Source of the DNA: JAGWRI01 sp035700805 | GTDB lineage: Bacteria; Gemmatimonadota; Gemmatimonadetes; Gemmatimonadales; Gemmatimonadaceae | Length of the DNA: 64,000 bases | Direction: 5' to 3' | Assembly: GCA_035700805.1 (NCBI GenBank) | Contig: DASSOG010000008.1 | Span: 31,646-95,645 of the forward strand | Shown here: positions 17,860-26,514 of the stretch, one piece after another | How the letters are laid out: each line of letters starts with the position of its first letter | How positions within the stretch are numbered: position 1 is the stretch's first letter | Program-made: the position numbers and the translations under genes | Notes under the pieces: model-generated | The model's input: only the letters and a program-made list of their open reading frames with translations | Database searches by the model: none | Told to the model about the DNA's origin: nothing

Positions 17860-19134
17860 TTGTCCCCACCCGCGCGCCCCAGCCATCCCTCCCGGCGGAG
17901 CTCCATCTCGCTTGAAGTCGTCCGCGATTCCATAGCGAGTCGGACTGACCTGGGTGAGACTCTGACTCGTGCCGCTGCCGAGGCGCATCGCGAAGCCATC
18001 CTCTGGCAGCGCTGGGTGCGGTACGTGGGCGTGGTGCTGGCCGTGCTGGTCACGCTGCTGTTCGGGTCGGCGCCCCGCGACGCCACGCTCTTGCCCACGC
18101 TGCTGCTGACCGTGGTGTACATCGGTGTGGTGGCGGGCACGTCGTGGTGGGTGAAGCGCTCCCAGGGCGGCGTACTGCCGCCCCTGCTGCCGTCGTTGCT
18201 GGTCACGGCCGACCTGGGCGTGATGGCCGGGTTCTTTTACCTGGGGAGCGTGGGGCAGGCGCACCATCGCCTGTTGCTGGTGGGGTTGCTCGAAGTGGTG
18301 CTCTCGGTGTTTTACTTCGGGCGCGTGCTGGGGAGCTACGCCGCGGGGCTCACGGTGGCGGTGTTTGTCGGGATGGAACTGGTGGCGCCACCCTTCACGG
18401 CCGGCCCACAGCCGCCCGCCGAGAAGGTGGCGCTGACCGCGCTCGTGTTCGCGGTGGTGGCGAGCATCGTGATCCTGGTGCTGGGCAGCTTCCGCGCGCG
18501 CATGGACGAGTTGCGCCTGTTCTGCCTGCTGGTGGAGGAGGGTGAGTTGTCGGCCAAGCTGGCGGCGACCAAGGCGCCGCACCCGGACGACCTCACGCTG
18601 CTGGCCCGGAGCTTCGAGGCCATGCGCGACCGGCTGGCTGAGCAGATCGGGACCGACCCGCTCACGGGGTGCGTGAACCGGCGCGCGCTGGAAAATCGGC
18701 TGCGCAGCGACTGGCGCCTGGCCAAGCGCCGAGGGTCTCATGTGGCGGTGGTGGCCATTGACCTTGACCACTTCAAGATGATCAACGATTCGCGCGGCCA
18801 CCCGGTGGGGGACGTAGTGCTGCAGCAACTGGCCGGCATCATGAAGGGCACGGCGCGCGAGACGGATACGGTGGCGCGCACCGGCGGCGATGAATTCGTG
18901 ATCGTGCTGCCCGACACGGGGTGGGAGGGCGCCGTGGCGTTCGCGGAGCGGCTGCGGCGCGAGGTACAGGAGCACGCCTTTGGCACCGAGGCGGCGCCCG
19001 TGGCGGCCACGGTGTCCGTCGGGGTGGCGCTGGCCCGTGGGACCGACCCCATCTCCCCCGAGGTGCTGCTCCATGAGGCCGATCGGTCGCTCTACAAGGC
19101 GAAGACGAGTGGTCGCAACCGGGTGTATTCCTGA
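17860..19134 (+). CDS. Membrane-bound diguanylate cyclase (GGDEF)
   Basis: A 424-aa protein making cyclic di-GMP from two GTP. The N-terminal half contains about six membrane helices (from YVGVVLAVLVTLLFG near residue 55 to VFAVVASIVILVLGS near residue 205). A HAMP-like or coiled linker follows (residues ~215-265), then a GGDEF domain (DPLTGCVNRRALE, DLDHFKMINDSRGH). The active-site signature RTGGDEF is intact. RETD five residues before it is a product-inhibition I-site. No EAL domain is present. The start is a TTG with no clear ribosome site. The membrane part has no recognised ligand-binding family. Confidence 0.9.
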   Translation: MSPPARPSHPSRRSSISLEVVRDSIASRTDLGETLTRAAAEAHREAILWQRWVRYVGVVLAVLVTLLFGSAPRDATLLPTLLLTVVYIGVVAGTSWWVKRSQGGVLPPLLPSLLVTADLGVMAGFFYLGSVGQAHHRLLLVGLLEVVLSVFYFGRVLGSYAAGLTVAVFVGMELVAPPFTAGPQPPAEKVALTALVFAVVASIVILVLGSFRARMDELRLFCLLVEEGELSAKLAATKAPHPDDLTLLARSFEAMRDRLAEQIGTDPLTGCVNRRALENRLRSDWRLAKRRGSHVAVVAIDLDHFKMINDSRGHPVGDVVLQQLAGIMKGTARETDTVARTGGDEFVIVLPDTGWEGAVAFAERLRREVQEHAFGTEAAPVAATVSVGVALARGTDPISPEVLLHEADRSLYKAKTSGRNRVYS

Positions 19135-19151
19135 TATCATATGCCGTACCG

Positions 19152-20108
19152 ATGCCAGAATCCGCGCTGATCACGCTTGACGAGCTGCGCCGCGCGGCGG
19201 CGGTGCTGGCTCCCGTGGCCGTACGCACGCCGCTGCTCCCTTGCGAGGCGCTGGGTGACGGTGTCTGGCTCAAGCCGGAGATGCTGCAGCGGGGCGGGGC
19301 GTTCAAGTTTCGCGGCGCGTACAACTACCTGGCCGCCATGCCGGCGGAGGCGCGCGCGCGTGGCGTGATTGCCCCGTCGTCCGGCAACCACGCGCAGGCC
19401 GTGGCGCTGGCGGCGCGGCTGTTCGGCGTGCCGGCCACCGTGGTGATGCCCACCACGGTCACCGCGCCCAAACGCGCGGGCGCCGAACGCCTGGGGGCGC
19501 GCGTGGAACTCGCCGGGACCACCACGGCACACCGCATGGACCGCGCGCTGGAGCTGGCGCAGGCCACGGGCGCCAGAGTCGTGCCGCCGTATGACGACCG
19601 GACGATCATCGCCGGTCAGGGCACGGTGGGCCTCGAGATCACGGCCGACCTGCGCGATGTGCGGACGGTGCTGGTGCCGGTCGGCGGCGGCGGCCTGAGC
19701 GCGGGGGTGGCCACGGCCGTCAAGCTCTCGGCGCCGCACGTACGCGTAATTGGCGTGGAGCCGGCCAGCGCGCCCAAGCTCTCGCGCGCCCGCAAGGCGG
19801 GCCATCCCGTGCGGCTGGAGCGCACCTCGGGCCTGGCCGACGGGTTGCTGGCCGTGGAGGTGGGCCACCTGCCCTTTGCGCACCACCAGCGGTACATCGA
19901 CGAGGTGGTGATGGTGGACGATTCGCACCTGGCGGCCGCCGTGCGCCTGCTGCTGGACCGCGCGAAGCTGGTAGCCGAGCCCAGCGGCGCCATCACCGTG
20001 GCGGCACTGCAGGCCGGGCTGGCGCACGCGGAGGGCCCCACGGTGTGCGTGTTGAGCGGGGGCAACGTGGAATGGCCGGGGCTGCTCCAGTTGCTGGGCT
20101 CGGCATGA
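19152..20108 (+). CDS. Threonine/serine dehydratase, PLP fold type II
   Basis: A 318-aa PLP enzyme of the threonine ammonia-lyase/serine racemase group, without the C-terminal ACT-like regulatory domain of biosynthetic IlvA. The PLP lysine is in GGAFKFRGAYN (near residue 54), the substrate loop is SSGNHAQAVA, and the phosphate-binding glycine loop is VGGGGLSAG. It deaminates threonine or serine to 2-oxobutyrate or pyruvate plus ammonia. The lack of a regulatory domain suggests a catabolic or racemase-like role. It lies 17 bases after the GGDEF gene on the same strand. Confidence 0.9.
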   Translation: MPESALITLDELRRAAAVLAPVAVRTPLLPCEALGDGVWLKPEMLQRGGAFKFRGAYNYLAAMPAEARARGVIAPSSGNHAQAVALAARLFGVPATVVMPTTVTAPKRAGAERLGARVELAGTTTAHRMDRALELAQATGARVVPPYDDRTIIAGQGTVGLEITADLRDVRTVLVPVGGGGLSAGVATAVKLSAPHVRVIGVEPASAPKLSRARKAGHPVRLERTSGLADGLLAVEVGHLPFAHHQRYIDEVVMVDDSHLAAAVRLLLDRAKLVAEPSGAITVAALQAGLAHAEGPTVCVLSGGNVEWPGLLQLLGSA

Positions 20109-20160
20109 CTGGTGACCGCACGCATTTGACGGCGCACAGCCCGCGCGGCAGCTTTTCCGC

Positions 20161-21213
20161 ATGAAGCGCTGCCCAAGCTGCCGTACCACGTACGGCGACG
20201 ACGCCCAGTTCTGCACCAAGGACGGGACGCGCCTGATGGACGTGCCGGCGCCCGGCGCCGACGGACGTGCCACCGCGGCGGCCTCGCGACCGGCAGGCGG
20301 AGTGGACGCCACCGGCGCCGGGCTGGCCGGCCAGACGCTCGATGGCCGCTACCACATTGAGAGGAAGGTGGGCGAGGGCGGGATGTCGTTCGTGTATCTG
20401 GCTACGGACGTCACCACGCAGGAACGTTGCGCCATCAAGGTGCTCTCGGCGGCGCTATCCCAGGACAGCAATGCCATGGCGCGCCTCAAGCGCGAGGCCA
20501 GCCTTGGCATGCGGCTGGCGCATCCGAACGTCTGCCACATCATGCGGATGGGCGAAACGGAAGACGGGTTGGTGTATGTGGTCATGCCCTTTGTGGAAGG
20601 CGAGATCCTCTCCGATCGCAACAACCGGTTGGGGCACATCTCGCTGGAAGAGACCGTGCGCCTCGTACGCGACATGGCCGCCGGCCTGCATGTGGCGCAC
20701 GAGCTGAAGATTGTGCACCGCGACCTGAAGCCCGAGAACATCATGGTGTGCACGCGGGCCGATGGCACCGAGTACGCCGTGGTCATGGACTTCGGACTGG
20801 CCAAGGAGCGCAAGGCGGGCGCGGAGCTGCAGAAGCTCACCGCCACGGGGATCATCCTGGGCACCCCGGAATTCATGAGCCCGGAGCAGTTGCGGGGCAA
20901 GCCGCTGGATCCGCGTACTGATATCTACTCACTGGCGCTGCTCACCTACGAGATGCTGACCGCGCGACTGCCGTTCCAGGGCAAGACGCAGCAGGAGATG
21001 ATGATCGCGCGGTTGCGCAGTGATCCCATTCCACTGCGCAAGATGCGCCCGGATTTAAGCTTTCCCGAAAGCGTGGAACAGGTGCTGGGCAAGGCGATGG
21101 CCCGCAACCCGGACCAGCGTTACGAGACCACACCCGATTTTGCCGAGGCGCTCACCGTGGCGGCGGGCGCGGCGCCCGCCGGGGGCCTGTTCGGCAAGCT
21201 GTTCGGACGATGA
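20161..21213 (+). CDS. Soluble Ser/Thr protein kinase with N-terminal zinc ribbon
   Basis: A 350-aa Hanks-type kinase. It opens with a zinc ribbon (CPSCRTTYGDDAQFC, residues 4-18), followed by a Gly/Ala-rich linker. The kinase domain runs from about residue 60 to 335: glycine loop VGEGGMSFVY, ATP lysine in CAIKVLSAA, catalytic HRDLKPEN, metal-binding DFGLAKE, and activation-loop end TPEFMSPEQL. There is no membrane helix or extracellular sensor, unlike PknB. The activation loop contains Thr residues suited to autophosphorylation. Its stop overlaps the start of the M1 peptidase by four bases (ATGA). Confidence 0.92.
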   Translation: MKRCPSCRTTYGDDAQFCTKDGTRLMDVPAPGADGRATAAASRPAGGVDATGAGLAGQTLDGRYHIERKVGEGGMSFVYLATDVTTQERCAIKVLSAALSQDSNAMARLKREASLGMRLAHPNVCHIMRMGETEDGLVYVVMPFVEGEILSDRNNRLGHISLEETVRLVRDMAAGLHVAHELKIVHRDLKPENIMVCTRADGTEYAVVMDFGLAKERKAGAELQKLTATGIILGTPEFMSPEQLRGKPLDPRTDIYSLALLTYEMLTARLPFQGKTQQEMMIARLRSDPIPLRKMRPDLSFPESVEQVLGKAMARNPDQRYETTPDFAEALTVAAGAAPAGGLFGKLFGR

Positions 21214-22853
21214 GGGGCGGAGCGGTGCGGTTCGCCGCGGCGTGCCTGCTCGCGGCCGTATCGGCAACGGCGCAGCGGGCGTTGCCCAACCCCGCGCTGG
21301 ACGTGCTGCACTACGATTTCGCCCTCACGCTTCCGGACTCGGGACACCGCTTTGAGGCGGTGGCGAACATCACGGTGGCGCGGCGCGCGCCCGCCGACAC
21401 CCTGGCGCTCGACCTGGTGGGGCTCACGGTCCGACGCGTGGTGGTGAACAAGGTTGCAGTGGACGCGCCACGTTCCGACGGCCGCCTCCTCGTCCCGCTG
21501 CCGGCTGGCGCGCGCGACACGCTCCACGTGGTGGTGGACTACGGCGGCGTGCCGGACGATGGGCTGATCATCCGCCAGGATTCCGCGGGCCGGTGGACAT
21601 ACTTTGGCGACAACTGGCCCAACCGCGCGCGCCACTGGCTGCCCACGGTGGACCACCCGAGCGACAAGGCAACGGTGTCGTGGACGGTGAGCGCACCCGC
21701 CTCCGAAACGGTGGTGGGCAATGGGACCATGACCGCGCAGACGCCGGCGGCACCGTTGAGCGCTGGCGGTGCCGCGCGCCGCGTGACCCGCTGGAACGAG
21801 ATCCGACCCATCTCCACGTACCTCATGGTGATCGCGGCCGCGCCGCTGGTGGAAACCCCGCTGGGAGAGACGGCGTGTGGCCATGGCAGTGTGGCGCGCT
21901 GCGTGCCGCAGATGGTGTACACGGCGCCGGAGCAGGCGAGCTACATGCCGGGGCCGTTCGGTGCCGCGGACAGCATCGTGACGTACTTCTCGCAACTCAT
22001 CGCGCCATTCCCATTCGAGAAACTGGCGCACCTGCAGTCGTCCACCCGGTTTGGCGGCATGGAGAATGCCACCGAGATCTTCTATTCGGACCGTGCCTTC
22101 CGCCGGCACACGATGAACGCCGGCCTGATTTCGCATGAGACGGCGCACCAGTGGTTCGGCGATGCCGTCACCGAAGCCGACTGGCCCGAGCTCTGGCTTT
22201 CGGAAGGCTTCGCCACGTACTTCTCGGCGCTCTGGACTCGGCGATCGCTCGGTGACAGCGCGTTTCGCGAGCAGATGCTTGGTATTCGGGAACAGGTGCT
22301 GCGTGACAACCGCGTGGCGCGCCTGCCGGTGATTGACACCGTGGAGACGGACCTGCTGGCGCTGCTGGATGCCAACAGCTACGAGAAGGGCGGGTTCGTG
22401 CTGCACATGCTGCGCATGCAACTGGGGGACAGCGCGTTCTTTCGCGGGCTCCGCATCTATTTCAAGGCCCACGAGTTCGGGAATGCGACGTCATCCGACC
22501 TTCGCGTGGCACTGGAGCAGAGTTCAGGCCGCAAGCTCACGGCGTTCTTCGACCAATGGCTGCGGCGTCCGGGCTACCCGGTGTTGACGGTGAGCTGGAC
22601 GTACGATGCAGCCATGCGGCGCGCCCACGTCACGGTGGCGCAGGGCGACCGGTTTGGGTACTACGACCTGCCGCTCGTGCTGGAATTCCGGGACGCCGAG
22701 GGGCACGTCGAGCGGGCTACGATGGAGGCGGACGCGGCCGGCACCACAAAGAGCATCGTCCCACTGCGGGCGATCGGCGCGCCAGTATCCCTGGTTTCCG
22801 ACCCCGACGTGGACGTGCTGGCCAGCATCACGATGGCTGGCGGGCCTCGCTGA
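21210..22853 (+). CDS. Secreted M1 family zinc aminopeptidase
   Basis: A 547-aa peptidase with an N-terminal signal peptide (FAAACLLAAVSATAQ). It has the M1 N-terminal beta domain and the catalytic domain: a GGMEN motif (exopeptidase GxMEN, here GGMENATEIFY) and the zinc site HETAH at residues 309-313 with the third ligand Glu332 18 residues later in LSEGFATYF. It lacks the large C-terminal helical domain of aminopeptidase N, so it is the short secreted type. It removes N-terminal residues from peptides, probably in the periplasm. The start overlaps the stop of the kinase gene. Confidence 0.92.
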   Translation: MRGGAVRFAAACLLAAVSATAQRALPNPALDVLHYDFALTLPDSGHRFEAVANITVARRAPADTLALDLVGLTVRRVVVNKVAVDAPRSDGRLLVPLPAGARDTLHVVVDYGGVPDDGLIIRQDSAGRWTYFGDNWPNRARHWLPTVDHPSDKATVSWTVSAPASETVVGNGTMTAQTPAAPLSAGGAARRVTRWNEIRPISTYLMVIAAAPLVETPLGETACGHGSVARCVPQMVYTAPEQASYMPGPFGAADSIVTYFSQLIAPFPFEKLAHLQSSTRFGGMENATEIFYSDRAFRRHTMNAGLISHETAHQWFGDAVTEADWPELWLSEGFATYFSALWTRRSLGDSAFREQMLGIREQVLRDNRVARLPVIDTVETDLLALLDANSYEKGGFVLHMLRMQLGDSAFFRGLRIYFKAHEFGNATSSDLRVALEQSSGRKLTAFFDQWLRRPGYPVLTVSWTYDAAMRRAHVTVAQGDRFGYYDLPLVLEFRDAEGHVERATMEADAAGTTKSIVPLRAIGAPVSLVSDPDVDVLASITMAGGPR

Positions 22854-22880
22854 CGCATCGGCATCGTCTGATAGCACGGC

Positions 22881-22911
22881 GATTCCGCGGATAGTACGGA
22901 TTCCGCGGATA
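22881..22911. repeat. Two copies of a 13-bp GATTCCGCGGATA motif, period 18
   Basis: GATTCCGCGGATA at 22881-22893 and again, identically, at 22899-22911. Each copy contains the palindrome TCCGCGGA. Partial inverted forms (TATCCGCG at 22930, CATCCGCA at 22950) follow. The stretch is noticeably less GC-rich than the genes around it and looks like a non-coding intergenic repeat element. Confidence 0.6.
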
Positions 22912-22937
22912 CACAAACAAAAAATGTGGTATCCGCG
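22904..22937. terminator. Hairpin between convergent M1 peptidase and CoA-binding genes
   Basis: The left arm CGCGGATACACA (22904-22915) pairs with the right arm TGTGGTATCCGCG (22925-22937) over 12 bases with one bulged G. The loop is A-rich (AACAAAAAA). It sits in the 158-base gap between two convergent stops (22853 and 23012), the expected place for a two-way terminator, and grows out of the GATTCCGCGGATA repeat. Confidence 0.6.
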
Positions 22938-23011
22938 TCATCGTCGTTTCATCCGCATATTCGCCGTGTCTCTGTGGGATGGCGGCTTGGACCCGGACCA
23001 CTGGCGCGTGG

Positions 23012-23527
23012 TTACCGACCTATCCGCCGCGCCTCCACCATGAGGCACTTGTCCTGCACCACGTCAATCCCGGCGCGCGCCAGACGCTCGGCCGCCTCGT
23101 CGTTGCGGATGCCGAGCTGGAACCACACCGCCTTGGGTTTCTTGGCCAGTATGTCATCCACGTGCTGGGGAATGTCCTGGGGGCGGCGGAACACGTCCAC
23201 CAGGTCGATGTCGCCCGGGATGGCCGCCAGCGTCCGGTACACCGGCTGACCCAGGATCTCCGTGACCTCCGGATAATAGACCGGCACGGGGATGATCTCG
23301 AAGCCCGACTTCTGCAGCGCCTCGGGGATGAGGTAGGCGGACCGCTGGGTCTCGGCGGTCTTGATGCCGAGCACCGCGATGCGGTGCGACTGTTCGATGA
23401 CGCGGCGGATGCCGGCATCGTCCTCGATGAGGTGCGAGCGCCAGTCGGCGGTATGCGGTTCGTCGGTGTGCGTCAAGGGCGGGTCCACTCCGAAAGATGC
23501 GGGCGTACGTGGCTCGTGGCCGCGCAT
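23012..23527 (-). CDS. CoA-binding domain protein (YccU-like)
   Basis: A 171-aa protein with a single CoA-binding Rossmann-like domain, as in YccU and the N-terminal part of succinyl-CoA synthetase alpha. Visible segments: IAVLGIKTAETQRSAYLIP, the strand FEIIPVPVYYPEV, ILGQPVYRTLAAIPGDIDLVDVF, KPKAVWFQLGI, and VQDKCLMVEARR. The C-terminal Cys in QDKCLMVE is conserved in the family. A ~40-residue polar N-terminal extension precedes the domain. The molecular role of stand-alone YccU-type proteins is unclear. It is convergent with the M1 peptidase and divergent from the saccharopine-dehydrogenase-like gene. Confidence 0.88.
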   Translation of the reverse strand: MRGHEPRTPASFGVDPPLTHTDEPHTADWRSHLIEDDAGIRRVIEQSHRIAVLGIKTAETQRSAYLIPEALQKSGFEIIPVPVYYPEVTEILGQPVYRTLAAIPGDIDLVDVFRRPQDIPQHVDDILAKKPKAVWFQLGIRNDEAAERLARAGIDVVQDKCLMVEARRIGR

Positions 23528-23600
23528 GCCGGCGCGCGGTGCAAGAGGTTAAGTTGGAATGATATCACATTTGATTCCGACTACCCGGAGGCACACCCGA

Positions 23601-24755
23601 ATGAAGATGCTCGTGCTGGGCGCCGGCCTGCAGGGCTCCGCCTGCGCCTATTGCCTGCTGAAGGATACCGAGGTCACCGAGGTGCGGATTGCCGACCTCC
23701 ATGTGGACAAGCTGCCGAAGTTCCTGGCCAAGGCGGCCGGTGCCGACAAGAAGCTGAAGCCTCTCCAGCTCGACGTGCGCGACCGGGCGGCCGTGCTCGC
23801 GGCCATGAAGGGTGTGGACGCCGTGATGAGCGCCATTCCCTACTACTTCAACTTCGAGATGGCCGAGTGCGCGGTGGAGGCCGGCGTGCATTTTTCGGAC
23901 CTGGGCGGCAATACCGAGATCGTCTCGCGGCAGCGCACGCTGGACGCCGAGGCCACGAAGAAGAAAATCTCGGTGATGCCCGATTGCGGGCTGGCGCCGG
24001 GGATGGTGAACATCCTGGCGCAGCGTGGCATTGACCAGCTCGACACGGTGGACGCCGTCCGCATTTACGTGGGTGGGCTGCCACAGCATCCTTCGGGGCC
24101 GCTCAACTACCAGATTGTCTATTCGCTTGAGGGAGTGCTGGACTACTACACCACGCTCTCGTGGGTGCTGCGCGACGGCAAGCGCGCGCAGGTGAAGGCG
24201 CTGTCGGAGCTGGAGCCCATCGACTTCCCGGCTCCCATTGGCACGCTGGAGGCCTTCCATACGGCGGGCGGGCTCTCCACCATGGCGTTCCGGTATGAGG
24301 GCAAGATCCCGACCATGGAATACAAGACGCTGCGCTATCCCGGGCACGCGCGGATCATGGAAGGCATCCGCGAGCTGGGACTGCTGGAGCAGGAGCCCAT
24401 TGAGGTGAACGGTCTCCGCGTCTCGCCGCGGGCCGTGGCGGTGGCGGCCATGACGCCCCGACTCACCATGCCCGAGAGCGCCGACCTGGTGGCACTGCGC
24501 GTGATCGTCAGTGGCACGAAGGCCGGAAAGCCGAAGACGTTCCAGTGGGACCTGGTGGATCGCATGGACCCGAAGACGGGGATCAGCGCCATGGAGCGGA
24601 CCACCGGTTTCTCGCTGGCCATCACCGGACTCACGCAGGTGCGGGGCAAGGTGAAGGCGCTGGGCGTGCGCACGCCCGATGAGGCGATGCCCGCGGAGCC
24701 GTACATGGCCGCGCTCAAGGAGCAGGGCGTGGTCATCAAGGAGCAGTCTCGATGA
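23601..24755 (+). CDS. Saccharopine dehydrogenase-family oxidoreductase (lysine 6-dehydrogenase-like)
   Basis: A 384-aa NAD(P)-dependent enzyme of the saccharopine dehydrogenase family. It begins MKMLVLGAGLQGSA with the dinucleotide-binding GxGxxG, followed by VIADLHVDKL-type and DAVMSAIPYYFN segments and the family motif DCGLAPGMVNILA. The length and the C-terminal domain fit lysine 6-dehydrogenase or carboxynorspermidine-type enzymes better than fungal-type saccharopine reductase. The ATG at 23601 has a GGAGG ribosome site ten bases upstream and coincides with the start of homology, so an earlier in-frame ATG at 23559 is rejected. No lysine-pathway neighbours help to fix the substrate. Confidence 0.87.
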   Translation: MKMLVLGAGLQGSACAYCLLKDTEVTEVRIADLHVDKLPKFLAKAAGADKKLKPLQLDVRDRAAVLAAMKGVDAVMSAIPYYFNFEMAECAVEAGVHFSDLGGNTEIVSRQRTLDAEATKKKISVMPDCGLAPGMVNILAQRGIDQLDTVDAVRIYVGGLPQHPSGPLNYQIVYSLEGVLDYYTTLSWVLRDGKRAQVKALSELEPIDFPAPIGTLEAFHTAGGLSTMAFRYEGKIPTMEYKTLRYPGHARIMEGIRELGLLEQEPIEVNGLRVSPRAVAVAAMTPRLTMPESADLVALRVIVSGTKAGKPKTFQWDLVDRMDPKTGISAMERTTGFSLAITGLTQVRGKVKALGVRTPDEAMPAEPYMAALKEQGVVIKEQSR

Positions 24756-24805
24756 CCGGGACCCCCGCCACGCGCTGACGGGCGGGATTCGTCATTATGT
24801 ATGGA

Positions 24806-24831
24806 GTGGGGCGGCCGCGAGGTCGCCCCGC
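24806..24831. terminator. Hairpin terminator between convergent genes
   Basis: The left arm 24806-24816 pairs with the right arm 24821-24831 over 11 bases, with two G-T wobbles and a GCGA tetraloop, followed on the plus strand by CTTGCT. It lies between the stops of the saccharopine-dehydrogenase-like gene (24755) and dacB (24835). Confidence 0.75.
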
Positions 24832-24834
24832 TTG

Positions 24835-26394
24835 CTATCGCCTGGCGAAGGAGGCGAGGAGCACGCCGCTGCGGTCCATGGCGGCGCGCGCATTCCAGCG
24901 ATCGGGGCCGTTGTAGATCATGGCAAAGGCCAGGATTTCGCCATTCACCGCGGTCACGTACCCCGCCAGCGACACCACGGTGTTGGTGGTGCCGGTCTTG
25001 GCGTGCAGGTTGCCCTGCGCCGACGTACGGCGCATCCGGTCTTCCAGCAGTTCCGACTCGCCGGCTACCGGCAGCGAGGAATGGAACGCCGAGGCCCACG
25101 GAGCGTGGTGCGCGTATGCCAGCAGGCTCACCATGGCGCGGGGCGTGACCGAGTCGCGGACGGACAGCCCGCTGCCATCGGCGACGCGGACGTCCAGCGC
25201 GGGAACGCCCACCTTGTCCACCAGGAAGTTGTCGAGGGCCGCGCGGCCGGTTTCGACGGAGCCCACGTGGTCGGGCGAGGCAGCCCGCGCGGCGTCGCGG
25301 AAGAGCAGCTCGGCAACATGGTTGATGCTTTCGCGGTTCATGGCCGAGATGATCTGCGCAAGCGGTGGCGACTTGAGCGATGCCACCGCGGCCGCCGACG
25401 GCGGGGTCACCCCTTCTCGGATGTCGCCGTCCACGGTCACGCCATGAGCCTCGAGTGATGCCCGCAGCGCGCCGGCCGCGAAACGCGGCGGATCCTTGAG
25501 CACCACTGTGTACCGCCTGGTGGGCGAAAGCGTGCCGATCCATCCGCGCACTTCCAGCTCGTCGGTGCCGCGGCGGTACACGACGATGGATTCACCACGG
25601 CTGCCCGGGCGCGCCGTGACGTTATTGATGAGGTGGAACACCGTGCTGGCGGGCTGGAGCGCCAGCGTGGCGTGATCGCCGCTGGGCGTGACGGCCACCC
25701 ACGCCACGTTCTCGTTGATGGAGAGCGCGGACACGGGCGCGGCGTACGTGGCCGAGAGGTAGCGTCGCCGCCAGCCCGAGGGGATGCCATCGCCTTCGAA
25801 GGCGCTGGCGTCGGCCACGATGTCGCCCGAAACGTGCCGGATGCCGCTCAGCACGATGGCGCTGGCCAGCTGGTCGGTGGGTGATGCGTCGCGCCCCAGG
25901 AAGCGCGAGGAGAGCGCCGGGTCGCCGCCGCCGCGCAGGTAGAGGTTGCCCTTCAGGGTGCCGTCCGCGGAGACGTCCGCATCGCGAAGCACGTCGGTGT
26001 GGAGCTGGTAGCTGGGGCCAAAGCGGTCGAAGGCCAGCCCCGTGGTGAACAGCTTGAGCGTGGAGGCCGGCTGCATGAGCCGGTCGGCCGAGCGGGTGAA
26101 GAGCGTGTCGCCGCGGGTGAGCGAGACGACGATGGCGCCCCAGCGGCCGCCGCGCACTTCGCGGCCCAGCGCGCGGTTGAGGTCGGCGTCCAGCGAGCGC
26201 ACTTCGGCGGAGGCCGCGGCAGTGGCCGCCGCGGAGGTGGCGGCCGCGGAGGTGGCCGCATCCGCGGTGCGGATGGGGGCCGCGGTCGCGTCCGGCACGG
26301 CGGTGCCTGCCAGCGATGGCCTGGCACCGTTACGGGCTGCGACGATGAGCAAGACGCCGCCGGCAATGGCGGCCACGGCAACCGCAGGTTTCAT
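24835..26394 (-). CDS. dacB: D-alanyl-D-alanine carboxypeptidase/endopeptidase (PBP4 type)
   Basis: A 519-aa periplasmic low-molecular-weight class C penicillin-binding protein that trims or cuts peptidoglycan cross-links. A hydrophobic N-terminal segment (VAAIAGGVLLIVAA) is followed by a ~60-residue Ala/Thr-rich linker. The active-site triad of the fold is complete: SxxK in MQPASTLKLF (near residue 108), SxN in AMNRESINHVAE, and KTG in HAKTGTTNT. The insert between SxxK and SxN is large, as in PBP4. It follows the cox operon by 120 bases on the same strand. Confidence 0.92.
   Translation of the reverse strand: MKPAVAVAAIAGGVLLIVAARNGARPSLAGTAVPDATAAPIRTADAATSAAATSAAATAAASAEVRSLDADLNRALGREVRGGRWGAIVVSLTRGDTLFTRSADRLMQPASTLKLFTTGLAFDRFGPSYQLHTDVLRDADVSADGTLKGNLYLRGGGDPALSSRFLGRDASPTDQLASAIVLSGIRHVSGDIVADASAFEGDGIPSGWRRRYLSATYAAPVSALSINENVAWVAVTPSGDHATLALQPASTVFHLINNVTARPGSRGESIVVYRRGTDELEVRGWIGTLSPTRRYTVVLKDPPRFAAGALRASLEAHGVTVDGDIREGVTPPSAAAVASLKSPPLAQIISAMNRESINHVAELLFRDAARAASPDHVGSVETGRAALDNFLVDKVGVPALDVRVADGSGLSVRDSVTPRAMVSLLAYAHHAPWASAFHSSLPVAGESELLEDRMRRTSAQGNLHAKTGTTNTVVSLAGYVTAVNGEILAFAMIYNGPDRWNARAAMDRSGVLLASFARR
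26222..26266. repeat. Three 15-bp tandem repeats in the dacB linker
   Basis: Units starting GTGGC at 26222, 26237 and 26252. The first two differ by one base, and the third is more diverged. They encode repeated ATSAA on the minus strand in the flexible linker after the DacB signal segment. The unit is a multiple of three, so copy-number change keeps the frame. Confidence 0.6.
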
Positions 26395-26514
26395 GGTGTG
26401 CCAGAACGGGTTGGTGACGGGCGGCGCGACCGGAGCCGCATCACTATGGACGATCCAGGGCCGGAGACGTTGCGGTGGGGTCCTCGGCCGGTGCCTTCTG
26501 CGTTGCGGGGGCGG

